A program made the position numbers and the translations under genes. The notes under the pieces were generated by a model. That model did not search any database and was not told the origin of the DNA. It saw only the letters and a list, made by a program, of their open reading frames with translations. This document shows positions 25,500 through 34,449 of a DNA stretch of 64,000 nucleotides, piece after piece. The DNA is taken from assembly GCF_001270495.1 (NCBI RefSeq), contig NZ_LGUR01000072.1, positions 68,675-132,674 of the forward strand, in the 5' to 3' direction. Source of the stretch: Streptomyces viridochromogenes. Its GTDB lineage: Bacteria; Actinomycetota; Actinomycetes; Streptomycetales; Streptomycetaceae. Each line of letters opens with the position of its first letter. The first letter of the stretch is position 1.

Positions 25500-26201
25500 T
25501 CATGGCGCCAGGATGTCCAGTTCCTGGAGGGCGCCCATGGTGATCTCGCGGGTCAGGTGTTCGGCGCGCACGGCGTCGCCCGCGCGGACCGCCTCCGCGA
25601 CCTGGACGTGCAGGGTGACGGCGGCCGGGTCGGGGTCCTCGAACATGACCTCGTGATGGGTGCGGCCCGCGAGGACCTCGGCGACGACGTCCCCGAGGCG
25701 GGCGAACATCTCGTTGCCGGAGGCGTTGAGGATGACGCGGTGGAAGGCGATGTCGTGGACCAGGTAGCCCTCCAGCTGGTGGCCGCGTGAGTGGGCGACC
25801 ATGCCGAGGGCGCACTCGGTGAGTTCGGCGCACTGCTCGGCCGTCGCGTACTTCGCCGCCAGTCCGGCGGCCGCCGGCTCGATCGCCGAGCGCAGCATCG
25901 TGAGCGAGCGCAGCTGCTGGGGGCGGTCGGCGCCGGCCAGGCGCCAGCGGATGACCTGAGGGTCGTAGACGTTCCACTCGGCCTTGGGGCGGACGGTCAC
26001 GCCCACCCGGCGGCGGGACTCCACCAGGTGCATGGACTCCAGAACACGGACCGCCTCACGCATCACCGAACGGGAGACGTCGAAGCGCTGCGCCAGTTCG
26101 TCCGTGCGCAGAACGCTGCCCGGCGGGTACTCGCCCGCGGTGATCGCGGGGCCGAGGGTTTCCAGTACTTGGCCGTGCAGCCCCCGGCCCGTTGTGCTCA
26201 T
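25500..26201 (-). CDS. gntR: GntR/FadR-family repressor of the gluconate genes
   Basis: 233 residues. The winged-helix N-domain (LRTDELAQRFDVSRSVMREAVRVLESMHLV) is followed by an FCD ligand domain with the metal-site residues (D..FH, H and H in HDIAFHRVILNASGN and RTHHE). It is transcribed divergently from gluconokinase. The intergenic region has two dyads that could be its operators. The expected behaviour is gluconate or 6-phosphogluconate-relieved repression, which is known for S. coelicolor homologues and inferred here. Confidence 0.9.
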   Translation of the reverse strand: MSTTGRGLHGQVLETLGPAITAGEYPPGSVLRTDELAQRFDVSRSVMREAVRVLESMHLVESRRRVGVTVRPKAEWNVYDPQVIRWRLAGADRPQQLRSLTMLRSAIEPAAAGLAAKYATAEQCAELTECALGMVAHSRGHQLEGYLVHDIAFHRVILNASGNEMFARLGDVVAEVLAGRTHHEVMFEDPDPAAVTLHVQVAEAVRAGDAVRAEHLTREITMGALQELDILAP

Positions 26202-26236
26202 GCACTCAGCGTACGGGTCAGGTCACGCGATCAAAA

Positions 26237-26256
26237 AGTCAGACTTATATGTCACA
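26237..26256. promoter_or_regulatory. Candidate GntR operator / AT-rich promoter element
   Basis: AGTCAGACTTATATGTCACA, between gntR and gntK, is an imperfect dyad (GTCAGA..T.TGTCAC) in unusually AT-rich sequence. FadR-type regulators bind short dyads of this kind. Confidence 0.45.
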
Positions 26257-26293
26257 GCCTCTTGAATTCGTCGTACCTAATGAGTTTCAGTTG

Positions 26294-26314
26294 CGTCGAC
26301 ATCACGTGTCGACG
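26294..26314. promoter_or_regulatory. Perfect inverted repeat before gntK
   Basis: CGTCGACA-TCACG-TGTCGACG has an 8-bp perfect dyad 25 bases upstream of the gntK start. It may be an operator or a leader stem. Confidence 0.5.
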
Positions 26315-26338
26315 AAGACAGCAGACAGTGAGGCAGCG

Positions 26339-26857
26339 ATGAGTACCCCCCATGTCGTCGTGGTCATGGGCGTCGCGGGCACCGGCAAGACCACCATCGG
26401 TCCCCTGCTCGCCGCCCGGCTCGGCGTCCCGTACGCCGAGGGCGACGACTTCCACCCGCAGGCCAACATCGCCAAGATGTCGGCCGGCACCCCGCTCGAC
26501 GACGACGACAGGTGGCCGTGGCTCGACGCCATCGGCGCCTGGGCGCACGAGCGGGCCGGACTCGGCGGGGTGGTCAGCTGCTCGGCGCTGAAGCGGTCGT
26601 ACCGTGACCGGCTGCGGGCCGAGGCGCCCGGCGTCGTGTTCGTGCACCTCACCGGCGACCGGGCCCTCATCGAGGACCGGATGACGCACCGCCAGGGGCA
26701 CTTCATGCCGACCGCGCTGCTGGACTCGCAGTTCGCCACGCTCCAGTCGCTCGGGGCCGACGAGGCCGGAGTCGCCGTGGATGTCGCCGGGAGCCCGGAG
26801 GAGATCACCGAACGGGCCGCCAAGGCGCTGGACGAGCTCCCCCGGTCGGACTCGTAA
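26339..26857 (+). CDS. gntK: Gluconokinase
   Basis: 172 residues. The P-loop MGVAGTGKTTIG, then EGDDFHPQANIAKMSAGTPLDDDDRWPWL, CSALKRSYRD and HFMPTALLDSQFATL are all characteristic of the GntK/thermoresistant gluconokinase family. It phosphorylates gluconate to 6-phosphogluconate for the pentose phosphate pathway. The ATG at 26339 was chosen (MSTPHVVVVMG) because the longer frame runs through the operator region. It is first in an operon with gntP and two dehydrogenases. Confidence 0.96.
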   Translation: MSTPHVVVVMGVAGTGKTTIGPLLAARLGVPYAEGDDFHPQANIAKMSAGTPLDDDDRWPWLDAIGAWAHERAGLGGVVSCSALKRSYRDRLRAEAPGVVFVHLTGDRALIEDRMTHRQGHFMPTALLDSQFATLQSLGADEAGVAVDVAGSPEEITERAAKALDELPRSDS

Positions 26858-26972
26858 CACGCGCCGTCACACCCCTCGCACCATCCTTCGCACCACCTCT
26901 GACACCCCCCAACACACCCCCCACTGCAGTACCCCTCTCCCCCAACACCCCGTACCTGCAAGGGAAACCCCC

Positions 26973-28370
26973 GTGACCAGACTCAGTGTCGAGATGCTGG
27001 CAGCAGACCCGGTCGAGCCCATCACCACGGCCGGCCACGCTCAGCTGGGCATCGTCGTCCTGGCGGGCATCGCCGTCATCGTGCTGCTCATCACCAAGTT
27101 CAAGCTCCACGCCTTCCTGTCGCTGACCATCGGGTCGCTGGCACTGGGGGCGTTCGCCGGGGCACCGCTCGACAAGACCATCGTCAGCTTCACCACCGGG
27201 CTCGGCACCACGGTGGCCGGCGTGGGTGTGCTGATCGCGCTCGGCGCCATCCTCGGCAAGATGCTCGCCGACTCCGGCGGCGCCGACCAGATCGTCGACA
27301 CGATCCTCGCCAGGGCGAGCGGCCGTTCGATGCCGTGGGCGATGGTGCTGATCGCCTCGGTGATCGGACTGCCGCTGTTCTTCGAGGTCGGCGTCGTACT
27401 GCTGATCCCGGTCGTGCTGATGGTCGCCAAGCGCGGCAACTACTCGCTGATGCGCATCGGCATCCCGGCCCTCGCCGGACTGTCCGTGATGCACGGCCTG
27501 GTCCCGCCGCACCCGGGGCCGCTGGTCGCGATCGACGCGGTCCAGGCCAACCTCGGTGTCACCCTGGCGCTCGGCGTACTCGTCGCCATCCCGACGGTGA
27601 TCATCGCCGGTCCGCTGTTCTCGAAGTACGCGGCCCGCTGGGTCGACGTTCCCGCCCCGGACCGGATGATCCCGCAGCGCACCTCGGAGGACCTGGAGAA
27701 GCGGCCCGGCTTCGGTCCCACGCTGGCGACCATCCTCCTGCCCGTCGTCCTGATGCTCTCCAAGGCACTGGTCGACATCGTGATCGACGACCCCGAGAAC
27801 ACCGTGCAGCGCGTGTTCGACGTGATCGGCTCGCCGCTGATCGCGCTGCTCGCCTCCGTGCTCGTGGGCATCTTCACGCTGCTCAGGCCCGCCGGGTTCG
27901 GCAAGGAGCGGGTCTCGCCGCTCGTCGAGAAGAGCCTCGCCCCCATCGCCGGCATCCTGCTGATCGTGGGCGCGGGCGGCGGCTTCAAGCAGACGCTGAT
28001 CGACACCGGCGTGGGGCAGATGGTCCTGGACATCTCCAAGGACTGGTCGATCCCGGCGCTGCTGCTGGCCTGGCTGATCGCGGTGGCGATCCGGCTGGCG
28101 ACGGGTTCGGCGACGGTCGCGACGGTCTCGGCCGCGGGGCTCGTGGCGCCGCTGGCCGCCGACATGTCGTCGACCCACGCCGCCCTGCTGGTCCTCGCCA
28201 TCGGCGCCGGCTCGCTCTTCTTCAGCCATGTCAACGACGCCGGGTTCTGGATGGTGAAGGAGTACTTCGGCCTCAGCGTCGGCCAGAACATCAAGACCTG
28301 GTCCGTCATGGAGACGATCATCTCGGTGGTCGCCGGCGGTCTGGTCCTCCTGCTCTCGCTGATCATTTAG
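26973..28370 (+). CDS. gntP: GntP-family gluconate:H+ symporter
   Basis: 465 residues from GTG at 26973, with AAGGGAA seven bases upstream. It has 12-14 hydrophobic segments, and the family blocks ALGAILGKMLADSGGADQIVDTI, GLVPPHPGPLVAIDAVQANLG, TGSATVATVSAAGLV and SHVNDAGFWMVKEYFGLS are all present. It imports gluconate for the adjacent kinase. The gap from gntK is 115 bases of C-rich, CACC-repeated sequence without a recognisable terminator. Confidence 0.95.
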   Translation: MTRLSVEMLAADPVEPITTAGHAQLGIVVLAGIAVIVLLITKFKLHAFLSLTIGSLALGAFAGAPLDKTIVSFTTGLGTTVAGVGVLIALGAILGKMLADSGGADQIVDTILARASGRSMPWAMVLIASVIGLPLFFEVGVVLLIPVVLMVAKRGNYSLMRIGIPALAGLSVMHGLVPPHPGPLVAIDAVQANLGVTLALGVLVAIPTVIIAGPLFSKYAARWVDVPAPDRMIPQRTSEDLEKRPGFGPTLATILLPVVLMLSKALVDIVIDDPENTVQRVFDVIGSPLIALLASVLVGIFTLLRPAGFGKERVSPLVEKSLAPIAGILLIVGAGGGFKQTLIDTGVGQMVLDISKDWSIPALLLAWLIAVAIRLATGSATVATVSAAGLVAPLAADMSSTHAALLVLAIGAGSLFFSHVNDAGFWMVKEYFGLSVGQNIKTWSVMETIISVVAGGLVLLLSLII

Positions 28371-28380
28371 GGATACGACG

Positions 28381-29145
28381 ATGACGGCTCACCCCCTCTT
28401 CGACATCAGCGGCCGCACTGCCCTGGTCACCGGCTCCAGCCGGGGCATCGGCCTCGCGCTCGCCCAGGGTCTGGCGGAGGCCGGCTGCACGGTGGTCCTC
28501 AACGGACGGGACGGCGAACGCCTCGCCGAGGCCGCCGCCGGCCTGCCCGGGGACCGGGTCCACACGGCCGTGTTCGACGTGACCGACGGTTCCTCGGTGG
28601 CCGCCGGGATCGCGGATGTCGAGGAGCGGGTGGGCCCGCTGGACATCCTGGTCAACAACGCGGGCATGCAACTGCGCGCCCCGCTGCTGGAGTTCACCGA
28701 CTCCGACTGGCACCGCATCCTGGACACCAATCTCACCAGCGCGTTCCTGGTGGGCCGGGAGGCCGCCCGCCGGATGACGGAACGCGGCCACGGAAAGATC
28801 GTCAACATCTGCTCGCTCCAGAGCGAGGTCGCCCGCCCGGGCATCGCGCCCTACGCCGCCACCAAGGGCGCGCTGAAGATGCTCACCAAGGGCATGTGCG
28901 CCGACTGGGGCCCGCACGGCGTCCAGGTCAACGGCCTCGGCCCCGGCTACATCGAGACCGAACTCACCCAACCCCTCGTCCAGGACGAGGAGTTCAGCGC
29001 CTGGGTACGGCGACGCACCCCGGCCGGACGCTGGGGCCGTACCGAGGACCTGGTGGGCGGGGTGCTGTTCCTCGCCTCTCCGGCCGCGGACTTCGTCAGC
29101 GGACAGGTGCTGTATGTCGACGGCGGCATGACGAGCGTGCTGTGA
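28381..29145 (+). CDS. SDR oxidoreductase, gluconate 5-dehydrogenase type
   Basis: 254 residues. The Rossmann motif TGSSRGIG, NNAGMQ, catalytic Ser in NICSLQSE and YAATKGALK are complete. The sequence matches gluconate 5-dehydrogenase (IdnO-like): LFDISGRTALVTGSS at the start and YVDGGMTSVL at the end. It is expected to interconvert gluconate and 5-ketogluconate with NADP(H). It lies ten bases after gntP, in the same operon, with L-idonate dehydrogenase-like downstream. Confidence 0.9.
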   Translation: MTAHPLFDISGRTALVTGSSRGIGLALAQGLAEAGCTVVLNGRDGERLAEAAAGLPGDRVHTAVFDVTDGSSVAAGIADVEERVGPLDILVNNAGMQLRAPLLEFTDSDWHRILDTNLTSAFLVGREAARRMTERGHGKIVNICSLQSEVARPGIAPYAATKGALKMLTKGMCADWGPHGVQVNGLGPGYIETELTQPLVQDEEFSAWVRRRTPAGRWGRTEDLVGGVLFLASPAADFVSGQVLYVDGGMTSVL

Positions 29146-29159
29146 AGGAGGCCCCGGGG

Positions 29160-30185
29160 ATGCTCGGTTGCGTGATCCATGGTGCGGGCGACCTGCGGGT
29201 CGAGGAGCTGCCGGTACCGGCTCCGGGCCCCGGACAGGCGCTGGTGGCCGTGCGCTACGGCGGGGTCTGCGGCTCCGATCTGCACTACTGGCGGCACGGC
29301 GGGGTCGGCGACTTCCGGCTCAGGGAACCGATGCTGCTCGGGCACGAGGTGGTCGGGACGGTCGTCGCGTACGGCGACGGAGCCTCGGGGCCGGTCGCCG
29401 GTACGGCCGTCGCGGTGCACCCCGCCACTCCCTGCGCGGTGTGCCCGGAGTGCGCGGACGGCCGGCGCAATGTCTGCCGGGACACGCGCTACCTCGGCAG
29501 CGCGGCCCGCTTCCCGCATGTGCAGGGCGGATTCGCCGCCCGGGTGACGGTCCCGGCCGGCCAGTTGAGGCCGCTCCCGGCCGGCCTCGACCTGCGCCGC
29601 GCGGCGCTCGCCGAGCCGCTGTCCGTCGCGCTGCACGCGGTGCGGCGGGCCGGGGAGGTGGCGGGGAGGCATGTCCTGGTCACCGGTGCCGGGCCCATCG
29701 GGTGCCTGGTGGTCGCGGCGGCGAAGGCGGCCGGGGCGGCCCGCGTCACGGTGACGGACCTGCTGCCGACGGCTCTTGAGTACGCGCGGATCGCCGGCGC
29801 CGACACCCTCGTACGGGCCGACGATCCGGACGATGCCGGGTGGCCCTCCGAGGTCGACGTGGCGATCGAGGCGTCGGGCGTCGCCGCGGGCCTGGACACC
29901 TGTCTGCGGCTGGTGCGGCGTGGCGCGGTCGTGGTGCAGCTGGGGATGCTGCCGCCGGGGCGGAGTCCGTTCGCGGGGAACCTCGTCGTGAGCCGGGAGA
30001 TCGAGCTGCGCGGGGCGTTCCGCTTCGACACGGAGTTCGACGCGGCGCTGGAACTGCTCGCGGCCGAGGCGTCGTTCGACGGGCTGGTCAGCGCGGTCGT
30101 GCCGGTGCGGGAGGCCGGGGCGGCGTTCACGCTGGCGGCGGACCGGGGCCGGTCCTGCAAGGTGCTGCTGGACTTCGGGGACTGA
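29160..30185 (+). CDS. Zinc-dependent dehydrogenase, L-idonate 5-dehydrogenase type
   Basis: 341 residues with AAGGAGG nine bases before the ATG. MDR-superfamily features: GGVCGSDLHYWRHG (catalytic zinc Cys), LLGHEVVG, the four-Cys structural zinc lobe (CAVCPECADGRRNVC) and Rossmann GAGPIG. YWRHGGVGDFRL fits the sorbitol/idonate dehydrogenase subgroup. Together with the SDR it would feed idonate or 5-ketogluconate into gluconate. It is last in the gluconate operon. Confidence 0.88.
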   Translation: MLGCVIHGAGDLRVEELPVPAPGPGQALVAVRYGGVCGSDLHYWRHGGVGDFRLREPMLLGHEVVGTVVAYGDGASGPVAGTAVAVHPATPCAVCPECADGRRNVCRDTRYLGSAARFPHVQGGFAARVTVPAGQLRPLPAGLDLRRAALAEPLSVALHAVRRAGEVAGRHVLVTGAGPIGCLVVAAAKAAGAARVTVTDLLPTALEYARIAGADTLVRADDPDDAGWPSEVDVAIEASGVAAGLDTCLRLVRRGAVVVQLGMLPPGRSPFAGNLVVSREIELRGAFRFDTEFDAALELLAAEASFDGLVSAVVPVREAGAAFTLAADRGRSCKVLLDFGD

Positions 30186-30205
30186 CGCCTGGCCTCCGCT
30201 CCGCC

Positions 30206-30829
30206 TCACTTCCGCCAGAGGGGGTGCTCCCGCTCGGCCCACTCCCGGCTGACGGAGCCGGTCCGCATGCCCCTGCGGGCCTCCGGATCCCCCAGCGCCA
30301 TCCCGATGTGTCCCGCGAGGACGATGCCGATGGTCAGGGCCAGCCAGTCGTGGACGAAGGTCGCGCTGGTGCGCCACACCAGGGGCGTGAGATGGGTGAA
30401 CCACATGATGAGACCGGTGCCCAGCATCACCAGCGTCGCGCCGGCGATCCACGCGGCGTAGATCTTCTGCCCGGCGTTGAACTTGCCCGCCGGACGGGAC
30501 GCGGCCCGCTTGTCGCGGCGCAGGGCGGCGCGCAGCCACACGCGGTCGTGCGGGCCGAAGCGGTTGAGGAAGCCGAGGTCGCGGCGGAAGGCACGGGAGG
30601 CGAGGCCGGCCAGGACGGGCACGGGCAGGGCGAGGCCGGCCCACTCGTGGACACGGACCACGAGTTCGCGGCGCCCGACGAGTTCGGCGAGCTGCGGGAC
30701 GTACAGACAGGCCGCCGTCACCACGCACACCCCCATCAGCGCGGCCGTCGTACGGTGCGCCCAGCGCGAGGCGCGGCCGAAGCGCCGGACGCCGGTGGAC
30801 CGGCCGGGTGCGTCAAGTCGTAGGGGCAT
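30206..30829 (-). CDS. Cytochrome b/b6-type membrane subunit
   Basis: 207 residues from ATG at 30829 (MPLRLDAPGRST). Four hydrophobic helices carry paired His residues (WAHRTTAAL, RVHEWAGLALPV, WFTHLTPLV, FVHDWLALTIGIVLAGHIG), as in di-heme cytochrome b561-like proteins. It overlaps the preceding molybdopterin oxidoreductase gene by 17 bases, so it likely acts as the electron-transfer membrane partner of that exported enzyme, as in YedYZ-like pairs. Confidence 0.85.
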   Translation of the reverse strand: MPLRLDAPGRSTGVRRFGRASRWAHRTTAALMGVCVVTAACLYVPQLAELVGRRELVVRVHEWAGLALPVPVLAGLASRAFRRDLGFLNRFGPHDRVWLRAALRRDKRAASRPAGKFNAGQKIYAAWIAGATLVMLGTGLIMWFTHLTPLVWRTSATFVHDWLALTIGIVLAGHIGMALGDPEARRGMRTGSVSREWAEREHPLWRK

Positions 30830-31541
30830 CGTCGCGTCCGTTCGAACGGCCGACCCAGGCGTCGACGTCGTAGCCCCGTTTCTCCCAGTAGCCGGGCTGC
30901 ACGTCCTTGGTGACGGTGATGCCGGAGAGCCACTTGGCGGACTTGTAGAAGTACATGGGCGCCACATAGAGGCGGACGGGGCCGCCGTGGGCGTGGTTCA
31001 GGTCCTTGTCCTGCATGCGCAGGGCGACCAGGACGTCCGCGCGGCGGGCCTGGTCGAGGGTGAGGCTCTCGCTGTACGCGCCGTCGAAGCAGGTGAAGCG
31101 CACCGCTCCGGCGCCCTGGCGTACTCCCGCGGCGTCGAGGAGCCGGGACAGGCGCACCCCTTCGAAGGGTGTGTCGGGGACCCGCCAGCCGGTGACGCAC
31201 TGGACGTCGCGCACCATCCGGGTCTGGGGCAGGGCGCGCAGCTCGGCCAGTGTGTAGGTGCTGGGGCGGTCGACAAGGCCGTCGATGGTGAGGCGGTAGG
31301 TGGTGGCGTCCTTGCGGGGGACGGAGGAGGCGACCGAGTAGTAGCGGAACCCGCCTCCGTTCGGGAGCAGGCCGGTCAGGCCGGTGGGGTCCTTGTCGGA
31401 CGCGCTCGCGAGGAAGGACTCCAGGCCGCGCTGGAGGGTGGGCGCGGTGACCACGCCGAGGGCGCCCAGGCCGAGGGTGCCGAGGAGGACGCGGCGGCCG
31501 ACGGGTTTGCCCCGCGGCTCTTCGGGTTGTTCGGAGTTCAC
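30813..31541 (-). CDS. Exported molybdopterin-dependent oxidoreductase (sulfite-oxidase fold)
   Basis: About 242 residues from GTG at 31541; a GTG at 31619 is an alternative that only lengthens the N-terminus. The segment GRRVLLGTLGLGALG has a twin-arginine followed by a hydrophobic stretch, consistent with Tat export. The Moco domain has VQCVTGWRVPDTPFEGVRL, where the Cys is the expected Mo ligand, and PMYFYKSAKWL. It is a single-domain, YedY-like enzyme, so methionine-sulfoxide or other S/N-oxide reduction is possible. The cytochrome b gene overlaps its 3' end. Confidence 0.88.
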   Translation of the reverse strand: MNSEQPEEPRGKPVGRRVLLGTLGLGALGVVTAPTLQRGLESFLASASDKDPTGLTGLLPNGGGFRYYSVASSVPRKDATTYRLTIDGLVDRPSTYTLAELRALPQTRMVRDVQCVTGWRVPDTPFEGVRLSRLLDAAGVRQGAGAVRFTCFDGAYSESLTLDQARRADVLVALRMQDKDLNHAHGGPVRLYVAPMYFYKSAKWLSGITVTKDVQPGYWEKRGYDVDAWVGRSNGRDDAPTT

Positions 31542-31626
31542 GTACTTATCGAACACCCGCGTCCCGTCGCTGGACCAGGGAACGCGGGTGCCCGTCAGAT
31601 TTCCGTAACCACCTCTCACCCGGCTC

Positions 31627-33174
31627 TCATGAGTCGCCGCCGGCCGCCTTCTCCAGTTGGAACGCCTCGTTGCCGAGCCCGATGCGGGCGTGTGTCTCGG
31701 GCGCGCGGGAGCGCAGGAGCACGCCCTGGGCCAGGCCGACGGCCAGGGCGACGGCGATGACGGCGGGCAGCGCCCAGCTCAGGGCCGAGTCGGGGCCCGC
31801 CCCGATCAGGACGTCGAAGTCCTTGACGGTGTAGACGACGATGAAGGCCAGCGCGAGGACGGCGAGCCCGGCGGCGGCCAGCCGCCAGAACTGGGCGGCG
31901 ACGGCCCCGCGGCGGACGAAGAAGACGACGACGGAGACCGAGGCGGCGGCCATCAGGGCGGCGACGCCCAGCGCGCCGAGGCTGCCCATCCAGGTGAACA
32001 GGTGCAGAACCGGTGCGGTCGGGTCACCGGTCGGCTTGTCGTCGGCGAACGCGAACGCGGCGACGACCACGAGCGAGATCCCGGTCTGGAGGAGCGAGCC
32101 GGTGCCGGGGGCGCCGCTCGCGCCGCTGGTCCGGCCGAACGCGGCGGGCAGCAGGCCCTCGCGGCCCATGGCGAAGGCGTAGCGGGCGACGACGTTGTGG
32201 AAGCTGAGCATCGCCGCGAACATGCCGGTCACGAACAGCACGTGCAGGACGTCGGTGAACCCGGTGCCGAGCAGGTCCTCGGTGAGGAAGAACAGCAGTC
32301 CGGCGCTCTGCTCCTGTGCGGTACCGACGATCGCCGAGGGCCCGGCGGCGACGGTGTAGGCCCAGCAGCTGATCGTGTAGAAGACGGCGATGCCGCCGAT
32401 GGCCAGGTACATCACGCGGGGCACGAGGACGTGCGGGCGGCTGGTCTCCTCGGCGTAGACGGGGGCCTGCTCGAAGCCGAGGAAGGCGGCGACGCAGAAG
32501 CACAGGGCGGTGCCGATGCCCGCGCCGGTGAGGGTGTCCGGGTTGAAGGCGTGCAGGGACAGGCCCTCCTTGCCGGGGTCGGCGAGCGCGGCGACGTCGA
32601 AGACGACCACGAGCGCGACCTCGATGAGCAGCAGCACACCGAGCACCCGCGCGTTGAGGTCGATCTTCAGCCAGCCGAGCCCGCCGACGAGGAGCACGGC
32701 CGCCAGGGCCGGTATCCACCAGGCGACCTCCGTCTCCAGGTAGGTGGCGAAGAGCCCGGAGACCTCGAAGCCGAAGATGCCGTAGATGCCGACCTGGAGT
32801 GCGTTGTAGGCGACGAGCGCGACCATCGCGGCGCCGGCGCCGGCGGTGCCGCCGAGGCCGCGGGAGATGTACGCGTAGAAGGCGCCGGCGTTGTGGACGT
32901 GCCGGCTCATCTCGGCGTATCCGACGCTGAACAGCGCGAGGACGAGGCCGAGGATCACGAAGAGCAGGGGCTGTCCGAGGACGCCCATCACCCCGAAAGT
33001 CGTGGGCATGACACCCGCGACGACCATCAGAGGGGCCGTCGCGGCGAGCACGGACAGCAGCAGGCCCGTCGTGCCCAGCCGGTCGGCGCGCAGGGCACGG
33101 TCCTGCCCCTTGAACGTACTGATGCCGCCGCCGTCCGCGGTGGCCGTGCTCGTGCTGGAACTGCCCGTGGTCAT
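31627..33174 (-). CDS. APC-superfamily amino acid permease
   Basis: 515 residues with AAGGACGG before the ATG. About 12 transmembrane segments. TM1 holds LLLSVLAATAPLMVVAGVMP, and FLGFEQAPVYAEETSRP is the family's TM6 region with the E-E-T motif. FHNVVARYAFAMGREGLLP is the conserved TM8 loop. It exchanges or imports amino acids or polyamines; the substrate is not determined. The next gene upstream on this strand is a TPR-like protein 36 bases away. Confidence 0.92.
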   Translation of the reverse strand: MTTGSSSTSTATADGGGISTFKGQDRALRADRLGTTGLLLSVLAATAPLMVVAGVMPTTFGVMGVLGQPLLFVILGLVLALFSVGYAEMSRHVHNAGAFYAYISRGLGGTAGAGAAMVALVAYNALQVGIYGIFGFEVSGLFATYLETEVAWWIPALAAVLLVGGLGWLKIDLNARVLGVLLLIEVALVVVFDVAALADPGKEGLSLHAFNPDTLTGAGIGTALCFCVAAFLGFEQAPVYAEETSRPHVLVPRVMYLAIGGIAVFYTISCWAYTVAAGPSAIVGTAQEQSAGLLFFLTEDLLGTGFTDVLHVLFVTGMFAAMLSFHNVVARYAFAMGREGLLPAAFGRTSGASGAPGTGSLLQTGISLVVVAAFAFADDKPTGDPTAPVLHLFTWMGSLGALGVAALMAAASVSVVVFFVRRGAVAAQFWRLAAAGLAVLALAFIVVYTVKDFDVLIGAGPDSALSWALPAVIAVALAVGLAQGVLLRSRAPETHARIGLGNEAFQLEKAAGGDS

Positions 33175-33210
33175 CGGGGACCGTCCTTGGGTCGACTGCG
33201 GTTGGGGGCG

Positions 33211-34161
33211 TTACGCCGTGCCGAGCGCGGTGTCGCGTGCGGCGCGGAAGGCGGGATACGGATCGCGGTCCGGGTACGACCACGGGGTGGGGGTGGCGTG
33301 CTCGCCGATGCGGTGGAACAGGGCGGCGGCCTCGGCGCCGCGGCCCTCGCAGACCTTGGCGTGGGCGAGGTAGTTCAGATCGATCAGGCGGCGCGGGTGG
33401 CCCTCCTGCTCCCACTCCAGCCACCAGTCGAAGGCGGCGCGCATCACCTGCCGGGCCCGGCGGCCGCTCCAGTGCCCGGAGGCGGTCGCGTCGCGCTGCT
33501 CGTGTCCTGCCCCCGCGAGAACGCGGTAGCGCTCGGCGTGGGCGACGACCGGGAGGATGGCGAGCGGGGAGTCGGCGGGGGCGTGCTCGGCGGCGGCGTT
33601 GGCGAAGTCGTAGACCTCGTGGAGCGGGTCGGGGCCGGTGCCGGTGCGGCGCTCGGCGAGGCGGGCGATCATCAGGTGGTGGGCGTGGTGGTGGTCGGCG
33701 TACCGGGCGCGGACCTCGGCGAAATGGCGCCGCACCTCTTCCTCGGCGCCCAGGGCGCTCTCCAGCATGAGCAGGCCGAGCCAGGGGGTGGGGTCGGCGG
33801 GGGCGAGCGCGGCGGCGGTGTGGCAGGACTCGCGGGCGCGGACCGGTTTCTCCTTGCCCCGCAAGGCGCGCCGGACCTTGGCGTGGGCGAGCAGGACGGC
33901 GGCGTCGGCGGAGTCGGGCTCGGCGAGCAGCCAGTCATTGGTCCAGGGGGCGCAGTACGGCTCCCGGGCGAGGACGGTGACGCGGTGCCCTCTGCGGTCC
34001 CAGTCGTCGCCGGTCCGGGCGAGCAGCGAGCGGGCCGTCTGCCATCTGCCCTGGGCCAGCGCGGTACGGGCCGCGGCGAGCTCGGCGTCGTCGAGGGCCG
34101 CGTCGAAGGCGTGGGTTGCGCGCTTGCGGCCGCGGCCGAGGGGTGGCGGAGGTGGGGACAC
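33211..34161 (-). CDS. TPR-like conserved hypothetical protein
   Basis: 316 residues from GTG at 34161, without a strong ribosome-binding site. Successive helical pairs (ARTALAQGRWQTARSLLAR, ADAAVLLAHAKVRRALRGKEKPV, DPTPWLGLLMLESALGAEEEV) resemble tetratricopeptide-like repeats, and a His-rich DHHHAHHLMIARL lies in the middle. No catalytic motif is seen. It is close upstream of the permease gene and probably co-transcribed. Confidence 0.75.
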   Translation of the reverse strand: MSPPPPPLGRGRKRATHAFDAALDDAELAAARTALAQGRWQTARSLLARTGDDWDRRGHRVTVLAREPYCAPWTNDWLLAEPDSADAAVLLAHAKVRRALRGKEKPVRARESCHTAAALAPADPTPWLGLLMLESALGAEEEVRRHFAEVRARYADHHHAHHLMIARLAERRTGTGPDPLHEVYDFANAAAEHAPADSPLAILPVVAHAERYRVLAGAGHEQRDATASGHWSGRRARQVMRAAFDWWLEWEQEGHPRRLIDLNYLAHAKVCEGRGAEAAALFHRIGEHATPTPWSYPDRDPYPAFRAARDTALGTA

Positions 34162-34449
34162 CGTTTTGGGTTCTGTAGGGGGAGAGAATGTGGACTGTCA
34201 TCAACCGATCACACACAGCAAATCCGCAGCCAACGGTTCACGTCAAGGGCCGCCGACGCGTTACACGCGTCAACTCGCGTGACGCGTGGGGCAGTTGTGG
34301 CAGACCACCTGCCCGCAATGTCGGATTTGTTCTAATGGTGTGGCGTTCGTCATAGCGTTGTCGTCGCGGGCATCGCAGGATTGCGGGACGCGCATGCCGG
34401 GCCCAAGGCCGCTACAGTCGGCCCTTACGCACCCCGTCCGCCCGGCAGG

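Noticed and set aside
31657..34335. 892-codon plus-strand frame opposite the permease and TPR-like genes
   Set aside because: It is an Ala/Gly/Glu/Asp-rich shadow with no motifs; the minus strand encodes clear transmembrane helices and repeats.
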